Shown here one piece after another: positions 46,614 through 55,729 of a stretch of DNA of 64,000 nucleotides. Where the stretch lies: contig JADJQQ010000001.1 in the NCBI GenBank assembly GCA_016712625.1, positions 372,001 to 436,000 on the forward strand, written 5' to 3'. A program made the translations under genes and the position numbers. Positions within the stretch are counted from its first letter, which is position 1; every line of letters begins with the position of its first letter. This DNA comes from Candidatus Competibacteraceae bacterium (GTDB taxonomy: Bacteria; Pseudomonadota; Gammaproteobacteria; Competibacterales; Competibacteraceae). The notes under the pieces were generated by a model that worked only from the letters and a program-made list of their open reading frames with translations, ran no database searches and was not told where the DNA came from.

Positions 46614-49314
46614 GAAAAAATTCCATGCGGCCTCAAACTTCCACTTAATCCAATGACAAGCTCATGGATCACGCCAGGATCATCCGGTGAAGTCTGGAAT
46701 TTAAAGTTGAGCGCGCGATTGAGCCGTAACATCGATTCATTTTCGCGCAATACTTCACCATACAACCCTTGATACCTAGCTTTCTGGCGTATTCGATCAT
46801 GTAGCGCATCAACATCGGCCCCATTCCCATCCCGGTCATGTCGCGATCAACCAAAATGGCGTATTCGGCTTTCTCCAGATTCGATCGGCATTACACCGCA
46901 CCACGCCCCAAATCTTGCTCTTGCCCGCCACGCTGTTGGGTTCCGCCAAGATAAACGCCATCTCGCGCTCGTAGTCGAGCTGGGTCAAACGCGCCGCCAT
47001 TTCATGCGTCAATTCGCGAATCGGTTGGAAAAATCGCATCCGCACATCTTCGGAAGGCATTCGCCGCACCAGTTCTCGGAGTTCCGGTTCGTCCTCCGGC
47101 AAAATCGGCCGGATCATAAAGAGCGGCCATCCGGCAATTCAAAAACCCGTTCCAAAATGCTTGGGATAGGGTGAAATAGCCAGTCGTTGTCCCGGTGATG
47201 GAGTGAAGGGCTCGATCGAAATACTGGCGTCCAGCGTCAATACCCCACTGGCGTCGACCCAGATCGGGTTGATATTCATTTCGACGACTTCAGCCAGGTC
47301 GACCACCATCTGCGAAACCTGATCAAAGTCAGCGCCACGGCGTCCAGATCCACCGGCCGGCCCCGATTGGTGCTGAGGCGGCGATACAGCCGGGTGCGCG
47401 ACATCAGATCGCGCGCCAGATGCATGTTCAACGGCGGCAGTGCGTAGGCGATGTCATCGATCACGTCCGATTCGGTGCCGCCGTGCCCAAAGAAGATGAC
47501 CGGCCCAAACCGGCGACCGGTGCCCACACCGATCATCAGTTCGTAAGCGCCGTGCCGGGATTGCATCGGTTGCACCGAAGCCATCAATCACGGCGGCGGG
47601 GCCAGATCGCGCACCCGCTTCATCATCTCGGTGGCGCTGACCAAGACCTCCAGCGAATTCTTCAGATTGAAGGCAACCCCGCCAACATCGGACTTGTGGA
47701 TGATATCGGGCGAAAGAATCTTTAAGCGACCGGCGCGCCGATCTCCAAAGCCACATCGGTCGCCGCTTGCCGGGTCGCCGCAAAATACAGCGGCGCGACT
47801 GGAATCTTGTAAGCTGCTGAGTACTCGGCCCGTTTCGAAGGCGTTCAGCGCCGCCGGCCAGCGGTCAAGGCGATCTGGATAATCCGCCGGGCGGTTTCCA
47901 CATCGGGGTAAACTCCTCCGGAATCGACGGCGGCGTTTCCATCAGCAATTGCTGCGTGCGTCGGTGGTGCGCCAGGCGCATAAACGCTTCCACCGCCTCG
48001 CCCGGCGCCTGATAGGTTGGGTATATGCGCCGCCTGAACAGGTCGCGCGCCGCCTGCACCGAAGAGTCGCCGACCCAACAGCTCATAAGCAATCGCCGGC
48101 TCTTAGCCCGCGCCACCACCGCCTTGGCGCTCTCCAGCGATCGATCCACCGAAGCGGGGCATGAATCACTAGCACGCCATCGGTTTCGACCTTGCAGCAA
48201 CAAATCGAGCGCCTTGGCGTATTGATCGGGACCGGCCATATCGCCCAGATCCACCGGGTTCTCGATCTGATAACCAGGCCGACAGTCTTTCGCCAATCGC
48301 GCGGGTCGCTTCGCTGATCGGGGCCAGACGGCCATCGTGCCGCAGGGCAGGTGTCGCTGGTCAGCAACGCCAGACTGTAACTGTTGCTGAGGATGGTCAG
48401 TCGGTTGCTATAAACCGGCTTGGCGGTTGCCAGTGTTTCAGCCGCGCCAAACAGTTGCTCGATATTATTCACCCGCAAGATGCCGGCGCGCTGAAACACG
48501 GCATCGTATACGGCATCCTCCAACGCGCCGGCTCGAAAATCGCGCGGCTTGAGCACGATAACTGGTTTGACCTCGCGGCGCGCGCGCGGCCGATACGAAT
48601 TTGCGGCGATTGCGGGTATTTTCCATATACATCAGAATGGCGCGGGTATTGCCGTCCCGCAGCAAGTAATCCATCAGGTCGCCGAAATCCACATCCCAAC
48701 GCATACCGACTGAGATCACATGCGAAAATCCGATATTACAGCTGGTGGCCCAGTCAATCACGCTGCGGGTTATCGCCGCCGACTGGCACAACAGCGCGAT
48801 ATTGCCCACCAGCGGCCGGGTAGCGTGGAGGCTGGCATTGACGTTGACTGTCGGCACCACATAGCCAAGATGGTCGGGACCCATGATCCCAGCAGGTATG
48901 GTTTAGCGGTTTCCAGAATCTTCTGCTTTAGCGCCTCGCCTTCGTCGAGTGGTTTCCAGCGTCTCCTGAGCGACCGCGATGGAGGCATCACCTGATGGGC
49001 CTGCAAAACCTCACGGCTCAGCAATAGCGCCCCTTAGTGCCGAGCGCTCCTAATTCGCCGATCAGCGCTGGCGCTTCTTCCAGCGAGGTAGTCAAAATAG
49101 CCAAATCCGGCACGACGGGCAGGCTAGCGATATCTTTGTAAGCCAACACCCCGGAAATCGACTGAAGGTCGGGATTAACTGGCATCACCGGTCCTTTAAA
49201 CCCGCCTTCGATCAGGTTGAACTCTACAGCGGCATCTAAATCAGTTCGTTTGCCGCGGCTTATCACGGCGATGGAACGAGGTTTGAACAGGCATTCTAGA
49301 TTGCGAATCGTCAT
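46607..49314 (-). pseudogene. Pat-type protein acetyltransferase (acyl-CoA synthetase-like + GNAT), many frameshifts
   Basis: Reading across frames gives about 900 aa. It starts with the CoA-binding domain (RNLECLFKPRSIAVI, LPVVPDLAILTTS). ADP-forming acyl-CoA synthetase domains follow (NVNASLHATRPLVGNIAL, TRAILMYMENTRN, and the ATP-grasp piece VIFFGHGGTESDVIDDIAY). The end is a GNAT domain (EDVRMRFFQPIREL, LREN and NESMLRL in a third frame). This is the layout of Salmonella Pat/YfiQ, which acetylates and switches off acetyl-CoA synthetase. At least eight frame changes occur. It is divergent from an Acs-like gene, its expected target. Confidence 0.8.
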
Positions 49315-49475
49315 GAGTACGTCTCGTGCGGGTAAGCGCCGGGATCGGCCGGAGCGCCAAAATCATAATGGCGGTATGGTAACGCGATTAGAACGGAAAA
49401 ATTTGAAAATAACCCTACCGCCGTTAGTGCTATCGCTACAATTGTTTTCACTCGACTCGACACCGAGGAATCCAT

Positions 49476-51246
49476 ATGGCTGGGACGACTATTCACAAGA
49501 CCACAACGCCAGGCGAACCGACCCCTGAATTGCTTGATTATATAAGCGCTCATACCAGTTTCTCGTGGGACTTGGCTCGTACCGAACACGCAGCATTGCC
49601 CGCTGGTCGTCTTAACATCGCCTGGGAAGCAGTGGATCGTCAGGTCCGCGCCGGTCGCGGCAATATCATCGCCTTAATCTGGCTGGGCAAAAACGGCGAA
49701 CGCCGCGCCATCTCTTACGCGGAGCTTGCTTCCCTGAGCGATCAATTTGCCAATCTGCTGGAAGGCTTGGGCGTCGCCAAGGGTGATCGGGTGTGCCCTG
49801 GCGGGCCGCATTCCTGAACTGTATGTGGCCGCGCTGGGAACATTGAAAGTGGGCGCGGTATTTTGTCCGCTGTTTTCCGCGTTCGGCCCGGAACCGATAG
49901 CGTGCGCCTAGCCAAGAGTCAGGCGAAAGTGCTGGTCACCACCGCCGCGCTGTACCAACGCAAAGTGCGGTCATTACGTGCCGAGTTGCCGGATTTACAG
50001 CACGTTTTGCTAGGTGGACGACGTCGGGGACGATCCGGACATCGCTTCCCTTTTACACGCTGCTCGCGGCGGCCAATGATCGGCGGCCTCCACCCAAGAC
50101 GCAGCCTGAGGACATGGCGCTGTTACATTTCACCAGCGGCACCACTGGCACTCCTAAGGGCGCAATTCACGTTCATGACGCCGTTATCGCTCATCGCTTG
50201 ACTGGCCGGCTGGCACTCGATTTACACCCTGGAGATATTTATTGGTGCACCGCCGATCCGGGTTGGGTGACCGGTATTTCTTACGGCCTCATCGCCCCGC
50301 TGACAAACGGCGTGACGCTGGTGGTGGATGAAGCCGAATTCGACGCCCGCCGATGGTATCGCATTCTGGAACGGGAACGGGTCAACGTCTGGTACACCGC
50401 GCCAACCGCGATCCGAATGCTGATGAAAGTCGGCGCTGAAGCGGTTCGAGAATATGATTTAAGCGCGCTGCGGTTCGCCGCCAGCGTTGGCGAACCACTC
50501 AACCCAGAAGGCGTGCGCTGGGGGCAGGAGGTTTTGGGGCGACCGTTTCATGATACCTGGTGGCAAACCGAAACTGGCGCCATCATGATCGCTAACTACC
50601 GCAGTCAGGAAATACACCCCGGTTCCATGGGTAGGCCCTTTCCCAGCATCGACGCCGCCATCGTCCGACGGCGCTCCGACGGCGGTGTGGACCTGCTTGA
50701 TCCCGGCCAGGAAGGCGAACTGGCGCTGCGCGCTGGCTGGCCCTCAATGTTTCGTGGCTACCTGAACGATACGGAGCGCTATCAACACTGTTTCGCGGAT
50801 GGTTGGTATTTAAGCGGGATTTGGCCACTCGGGACGCGGATGGCTACTTCTGGTTTCTAGGCCGATCTGATGATGTGATTAAAACCTCAGGCCATCTTAT
50901 CGGACCGTTTGAGGTAGAGAGCGCGCTACTGCAACACCCAGCGGTGGCCGAAGCGGAATGATCGGCAAAACCCGATGCGTTCGCCGGTAACATTATCAAA
51001 GTGTTCGTTGCCCTGAAGTCCGATTACGCGCCAAGCGACGCCTTGCGCAAGGAATTACTCGGCTTCGCCCGTACCCGCTTAGGGCCAGCGGTAGCCCCGC
51101 GCGAACTAGAGTTCGTGGCTGATCTACCCAAAACCCGCAGCGGCAAGATCCTGCGTCGGTTGCTGCGTGCCCAAGAGTTGAATTTACCGTTGGGCGACCT
51201 TTCCACCTTAGAGGGCGATGACCTTAAAAATAATAATGAACACTAG
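49476..51246 (+). pseudogene. Acetyl-CoA synthetase-like AMP-forming ligase, frameshifted
   Basis: About 590 aa when frames are joined. Domains in order: the N-terminal segment (MAGTTIHKTTTPGEPTPELL), the P-loop LHFTSGTTGTPKGAIHVH, HDTWWQTETGAIMI, the hinge region FLGRSDDVIKTSGH and the C-terminal PKTRSGKILRRLLR. The last carries the lysine that Pat enzymes acetylate. Breaks fall near 49795, 49905, 50020, 50830 and 50960 and are mostly one-base losses. It would make acetyl-CoA from acetate. It faces the Pat-type gene and is followed by an acyl carrier protein gene. Confidence 0.8.
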
Positions 51247-51602
51247 CCGATTTTTCTTATTTCCCCGGCAAATTTTTTGCATCATCTTACGCATGGCGAG
51301 GGTCGGCGGGTGCCATGACAACTCAAAGCCTCTTGATTTTAAATTAAATTTCCAGCACTTTTTCCTATAGAAAACAGCCGACTGTGGAAATCTTAAATTG
51401 AAACGCTGTTTAAGAGCACTTTTTTCCTATAGAAAACAGCCGACTGTGGAAATCTTAAATTGAAACGCTGTTTAAGATATGTTGATTTTCCTTATAAAGG
51501 ATGCGAGACTGATGCTGCGGCGCAACATGCAGCCGCCAAAAAAACTAGAGTATTGAGCTTAAACCAAACGCTATTTTCATATTTGCAACAAGGATTAAGG
51601 TA
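51241..51602. other. Gene-free stretch between the Acs-like gene and the ACP gene
   Basis: 362 bp, AT-rich, holding the 61-bp tandem repeat described separately. No ORF and no clear terminator. Confidence 0.5.
51354..51476 (+). repeat. 61/62-bp direct tandem duplication upstream of the ACP gene
   Basis: Copy 1 (51354-51414) and copy 2 (51415-51476) are identical except for one extra T in a T-run. Each ends with CTTAAA...TTTAAG, an imperfect inverted repeat. It may duplicate a regulatory site or be an assembly artefact. Confidence 0.9.
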
Positions 51603-51869
51603 ATGATGAACGCCAAAAGCCATGAGCCGATTCGCGAAACGATCCTTCGCGTGCTCGGTGATATCGTCCCGAACGCCGAAACCCAGGCGATCAATCCAAA
51701 CATCAGCTTTCACGATCAGCTCGAACTGGACTCGATCGATTTTTTACGGTTCATGATGAACCTGGAGAAAGAACTAAACGTGACTATCTTCGATTTTGAT
51801 TATCCAAAGCTATCCACGCTGAAGGGTTGCGAACATTATCTGATGGAACGAGTCGCGATGGCGGCATAA
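51603..51869 (+). CDS. Acyl carrier protein
   Basis: 88 aa. The four-helix ACP pattern has the phosphopantetheine serine in LELDSIDFLRFMMNLE. It is not the fatty-acid AcpP, which would have GADSLD. ACP genes of this type are seen beside Acs/Pat-like genes in some proteobacteria, so it may serve a dedicated acyl-transfer route. AAGGATTAAGG precedes the ATG. Confidence 0.85.
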   Translation: MMNAKSHEPIRETILRVLGDIVPNAETQAINPNISFHDQLELDSIDFLRFMMNLEKELNVTIFDFDYPKLSTLKGCEHYLMERVAMAA

Positions 51870-52002
51870 GCGAACTATCACCGCAAGTAGTTGCAGCCTG
51901 CCTGATCTGGCTAAAAACCGCTGGTGCCCTGTTGGCTGAAACCGAGCAGGGTAGGTTTTGACGGCCTACGGAACCCTAGTCATGACTTTGGGATGGTTTC
52001 AA

Positions 52003-52281
52003 ACAAAACCGATCCCAGGGGATCGGTCTCAAATTTGAGAGAGATTAGGCATTCGCTCCAACCTCAAATTTTAAAATCGCGTCGTGCGTTAAGTATTCTT
52101 ATTGTTTCTTACCGCACAACCCTCCTTTGATGGTTGCGGGCCGGACGCGCTTGCCTGGCCTTTATAGTTATTTTGAATCTTATGGATTCTAAAAATCATT
52201 ACTCCGATAAGGAGCCGCGTGTTGGTAGCGCTATTCGTTTTATTTAGAATTAGCCTCCCTACGTCGCTGGGCGGGATTATA
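52003..52281 (-). ncRNA. Candidate small RNA with its own promoter and terminator
   Basis: On the minus strand a promoter TTGCGG (52298-52303), 16-base spacer, TATAAT (52276-52281) predicts a start near 52269. The transcript would hold hairpins (GAATC/GATTC near 52175, CCGCAACC paired with GGTTGTGCGG near 52115-52140). It ends at a perfect hairpin ACCGATCCC/GGGATCGGT (52008-52027) followed by TTTTGTTTG. No ORF of note lies inside. About 265 nt. It does not match 6S, tmRNA or RNase P RNA as I know them. It could instead be the leader of a lost gene. Confidence 0.45.
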
Positions 52282-52345
52282 CCAACAATGTTTTATTCCG
52301 CAACCGTTTCATAGCCGAATTAGCAAACATGCTGCGACACAGCAA

Positions 52346-52615
52346 AAAACCGCACTCTAACAACGCAGTGGAAGCACAATTAAGCCGGGACCGGCTGGCA
52401 AAGCAGTAAACCACTCCAGAACAGCTAGCCCGCGTCTCGGAGACCGGTCGATAGCGCGATTCCCCTATACCGTCGAGTGCGGTTGGCTCTCTCGCGGAGG
52501 CTACCGAGAACGATCAATTGGTAAGGATCGTTGGAGAAAGGTCTGGAGAGACTTCACCGAGCGATTGATTTCCTGCGGAAATCGCCAGAAACGTAACAAT
52601 TTTGTTATTTTTTTG
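52346..52615 (+). ncRNA. Candidate structured RNA ending in a terminator
   Basis: A gene-free stretch with several perfect hairpins: AGCCGG/CCGGCT (about 52383-52396), AACGATC/GATCGTT (about 52509-52532) and GATTTCC-TGC-GGAAATC (about 52567-52583). A longer-range pairing ACCGCACTC (near 52349) with GAGTGCGGT (near 52475) is also possible. It ends with TAACAA-TT-TTGTTA and seven Ts (to 52614). No convincing promoter was found, and the minus strand could also be the sense strand. The family is not recognised. Confidence 0.3.
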
Positions 52616-52839
52616 CCAACCGAACCGCTACCGCACATCAGAGATTCTTCTCAATTATTTGACAAAATAGGGGTTGACCCTTGTTTTGGAACCATGGGTT
52701 ATCTTTAAAAGCTGGCAGAAACCCATTCTCATTTCAGTAATTAGCCGATTTCTCTCGCACGGCATCAGATTCAGAATAAGTCGGCCTTGCTGAATTTTGA
52801 TGCACCGCGCCATTTTCCGACACATTCATTGACTTTTTA

Positions 52840-53494
52840 TTACTGGCCCCAGGGCTCCAAGCGCTCCAACAGCCAGCCGCCCCCCGGTCGCGCGCTGTAG
52901 CGCAGTCGGTCGTGCAATCGACCGTGGCGGCCTTGCCAAAACTCCAGCCGTTCTGGTCGCGCCCGATAGCCGCCCCAGTGCTCAGGCATCGGAATGTCAT
53001 CGTCCGGGTACTGCGCGGCCAGCCGCTCAAAAACGCTCGTCGAGTAGCCGCCGGCTGGCCACTACCTGACTCTGCCGCGACGTCAGCGAACCCAAACGAC
53101 TGTCTCGTGGCCGGGCGCGGAAATAAGCCACCGATTCAGCGCTGGAAATTTTGCTTACCACACCTTCGATGCGCACCTGCCGCTCCAATTCCAACCATGG
53201 AAACAGCAATGCCGCGCGCGGGTTTTCGGCCAATTGTCGACCTTTGTCACTCTGGTAATTGCTAAAAAACACGAAGCCATCCGCGTCACAATCCTTGAGC
53301 AACATCATACGTGCATAGATGCGTCCAGCACGGTCGGCGGTAGCGACAGTCATGGCGTTTGGTTCCGGCAATTGCGCCGCAATCGCTTCTTGCAACCACC
53401 GTTGAAATTGCTTGATGGGATCAGGATCAACGCTAGCCTTGGTCAACGCGCCCAGCGTGTAGTCACGGCGTAATTCGGCAATGGACTTATCCAC
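52840..53494 (-). CDS. pdxH: Pyridoxamine 5'-phosphate oxidase (one frameshift)
   Basis: From 53494 the frame gives MDKSIAELRRDYTLGAL, ARMMLLKDCDADGFVFFSNY and NPRAALLFPWLELERQVR up to LDERF, then stops. Removing one T from the TTTTT run near 53029 restores the usual C-terminus (PMPEHWGGYRARPERLEFWQ, then the end LERLEPWGQ). The corrected length is about 217 aa. It makes pyridoxal 5'-phosphate using FMN. A homopolymer error is the likeliest cause. Confidence 0.92.
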
Positions 53495-53687
53495 AATGAG
53501 AGACTCCTTCCGCTACATATCGACGCTAAAATTAGCACAGCAGTCTGGCGCGTTCACTCTGTAGCCCACTAAAAGCAGCTCATCGGCGAGATTTGGTTTC
53601 AACTTTTTGCCAAAAATGAACCTGGGCAGCTTTTCAAGGTCTGCGTTTTGCTTGGATTACCGATTTTCTGGACAAGGAGTCATCGCC

Positions 53688-55240
53688 ATGGCTAACAAGC
53701 AGCTTTTTAAATCTTCGGTAGGTCGGCCGCCGCCGGAAACCAACGCCCGCAATGAAGCCGGCGGCAAAGCCTATGCGCTGTCACCGCAGGCCGCGCTGGC
53801 GCAATACGCCGCGACCGGCTGCCTGAACACCACGTTCTACGCCAATGCGGACATGCAGTTGCAGACTGTGCTGGCATTGTGCGCGGCGGTGGAACCGGCG
53901 TTCGTCGCTAAAACGGCAGTTTATGCCCGCCAACAGGGTCAGATGAAGGACATGCCCGCGCTATTGACGGCGTGGCTAGCCCAGCACGGCCCCGAGTGGC
54001 TGGAGCCGACCTTTGCCCGCGTGATCGACAATGGCCGAATGTTGCGCAACTTTGTGCAAATCCTCCGCTCCGGCGCGGTCGGGCGTAAATCGCTGGGCAG
54101 TCGGCCCAAGCGGCTGGTACAGCGTTGGCTGAACGACAGTGCGGATGCGCGGTTGTTAAGCGCTGCGGTGGGCAATGATCCGTCGCTGGCGGACGTGATC
54201 AAATGGTGCATCCGCAACCGGCTAACCCGGAGCGGGCGGCCTTCTATGCCTGGCTGATCGGCAAGCCGCATGAAGCCGCGTTGTTGCCCGAAGCGATCAA
54301 GGCGTTGGAACGGTTCCGTAACGATGTGGCAGCGCCGGTGCCAGACGTGCCGTTTCAGTTGCTGACCGCCCTGCCCTTGCGGCCCCAGCACTGGGTCGCT
54401 ATTGCCTGTCAGGCTCCTTGGCAGATGACGCGGATGAATCTGAACACGTTTGCTCGCCATGAAGTCTTTAAGGTCGGCGGGATGGCGCAACGCATCGCCG
54501 AGCGCTTGCGCGATCCGGCGGCGATCCGGCGGGCGCGGGCGTTTCCGTATCAGTTGCTTAGCGCTTACTTTATGACCGGTGAATCCGTGCCGGAACGAGT
54601 CCGGGATGCCTTACAGGATGCGCTGGAGGTATCGTTGGAAAACGTGCCCGCGCTGTCAGGTCAGGTGTATGTGCTGCTGGACGTGTCGGGTTCGATGGCG
54701 TCTCCCGTGACCGGCCATCGCAAGGGTGCGACCACAACTGTTCGGTGCGTGGATGTGGCGGCGTTGGTGGCCCCGGCGCTGCTGGCGAAAAACCCGGCGA
54801 CTGAGATTTTGCCGTTCGATACTCAGGTGCATATGCACCGGCTGAATCGACGCGATAGTGTGTTGACGAATGCCCAGAAGCTGGCGGAATTTGGCGGCGG
54901 CGGGACGGATTGCGGGTTGCCTTTAGGGCTGCTGAATCACCGTGGCGCGACGGGCGATCTGGTGATTTACGTCTCTGACAATGAGTCGTGGGCCGACCCG
55001 CAGCGTGGGCGCGGCACCGAGACCATGCGGCAGTGGGAGCAGTTCCGCGCGCGTAATCCGCAAGCGCGGCTGGTGTGCATTGATCTTCAACCCTATGGGA
55101 CGGTGCAGGCGCAAACCCGCGACGATGTGCTGAATGTGGGTGGTTTTTCCGATGCGGTGTTCGAGGTGCTGGCCCGCTTTGCCGCCGGCCAATTGGGCGG
55201 CGAGCATTGGGTGCGCGAAATCGAAGCGACGGAGGTATAA
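53688..55240 (+). CDS. rsr: Ro60/Rsr TROVE-domain RNA-binding protein (one frameshift)
   Basis: The start at 53688 follows AAGGAGT; an upstream frame from 53607 is rejected. The first frame gives the N-terminal HEAT-like TROVE repeats (ALSPQAALAQYAATGCLNTT, KTAVYARQQGQMKDMPALL, MLRNFVQILRSGAVGRKSLG). A frame change near 54205 (one A missing from an A-run) leads to the rest, with LLDVSGSMASPVTG, the MIDAS metal site of the vWA domain. About 517 aa in all. Ro60 is a ring that binds Y RNA on its outside and misfolded RNA in its hole. A Y RNA lies about 230 bases downstream. Confidence 0.9.
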
Positions 55241-55354
55241 TTGGGTTAATGGTTTTGCCGTCCGGGCTGGAATGCCCGACCAGGAGTACATGCCTATCCC
55301 GCGTTCCCCTCTTGGTCACTTTTCTTGTCCAATCCGGGCGGTTTGATTTTCGGC

Positions 55355-55444
55355 GGCGAATGCCGGTGGGAGTACATAGCTCCATGGGTGTACCAGGCAG
55401 GGCTGCTATCCTGCCCCCCGTTCAAAGCGGGGAAGTCTCTCGCC
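55355..55444 (+). ncRNA. Possible cloverleaf-like RNA between rsr and the Y RNA
   Basis: Outer pairing GGCGA (55355-55359) with TCGCC (55440-55444). Inside are GTACA/TGTAC (55372-55376/55389-55393), GGCAGG/CCTGCC (55396-55401/55410-55415) and, directly after it, CCCCG-TTCAAAG-CGGGG (55416-55432), which resembles a T arm. No standard tRNA acceptor is present. It may be a second Y RNA-like element, a degenerate tRNA, or chance. Confidence 0.28.
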
Positions 55445-55470
55445 AATCCCTTGTCGTCGCCTTTCCGCTT

Positions 55471-55602
55471 GCCGTGGCGAATGCTCGCGGGACTACATTT
55501 AATCCCTGGGTCGCGGGTTCGATTCCCGCCAACGTTCCGCGAGGAACGCCGTAGCTCAGCGGTAGAGCAAGGAACGTCTCGCAAAAACCTCGTCGCCACG
55601 CT
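55471..55602 (+). ncRNA. Bacterial Y RNA with a tRNA-like module
   Basis: The stem of the Ro-binding end is CGTGGCGA (55473-55480) with TCGCCACG (55593-55600). Next come an asymmetric internal loop and an inner stem GCGGGAC (55487-55493) with GTCTCGC (55576-55582). Enclosed is a tRNA mimic in permuted order: T arm GCGGG-TTCGATT-CCCGC (55513-55529), then CGTTCC-GCGA-GGAACG (55533-55548) in place of the acceptor stem, then D arm GCTC-AGCGGTA-GAGC (55554-55568). This matches bacterial YrlA-type Y RNAs, which mimic tRNA and partner Ro60, whose gene is just upstream. 5' end not defined. Confidence 0.85.
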
Positions 55603-55617
55603 TTATCTGAGGATGGA

Positions 55618-55657
55618 AACGGCGCCCGGATTCCCGCTCCGCGCGCCGTTTTCTTTT
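55618..55657 (+). terminator. Terminator after the Y RNA
   Basis: AACGGCGC (55618-55625) pairs with GCGCCGTT (55642-55650 region) and is followed by TTTTCTTTT. It ends the rsr-Y RNA unit just before the restriction-modification gene. Confidence 0.8.
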
Positions 55658-55729
55658 GGGCCGAATCCGTGGTAAGCCGCTTATACTGCTTTATGGATGG
55701 AGCAAATCACGAAGCCCAGGAAACAAACC

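Noticed and set aside
51354..51476. CRISPR repeat unit
   Set aside because: Two directly abutting copies without spacers and no cas genes; it is a tandem duplication.
52500..52560. RNase P RNA core
   Set aside because: GAGAAAGGTCTGGAG only vaguely resembles the conserved GAGGAAAGTCCGGGCT, and the other conserved region is missing.
55511..55570. A tRNA gene
   Set aside because: T arm and D arm are canonical but in reversed order and joined by a GCGA-capped helix; there is no anticodon arm or CCA-bearing acceptor, and the surrounding stem fits a Y RNA.
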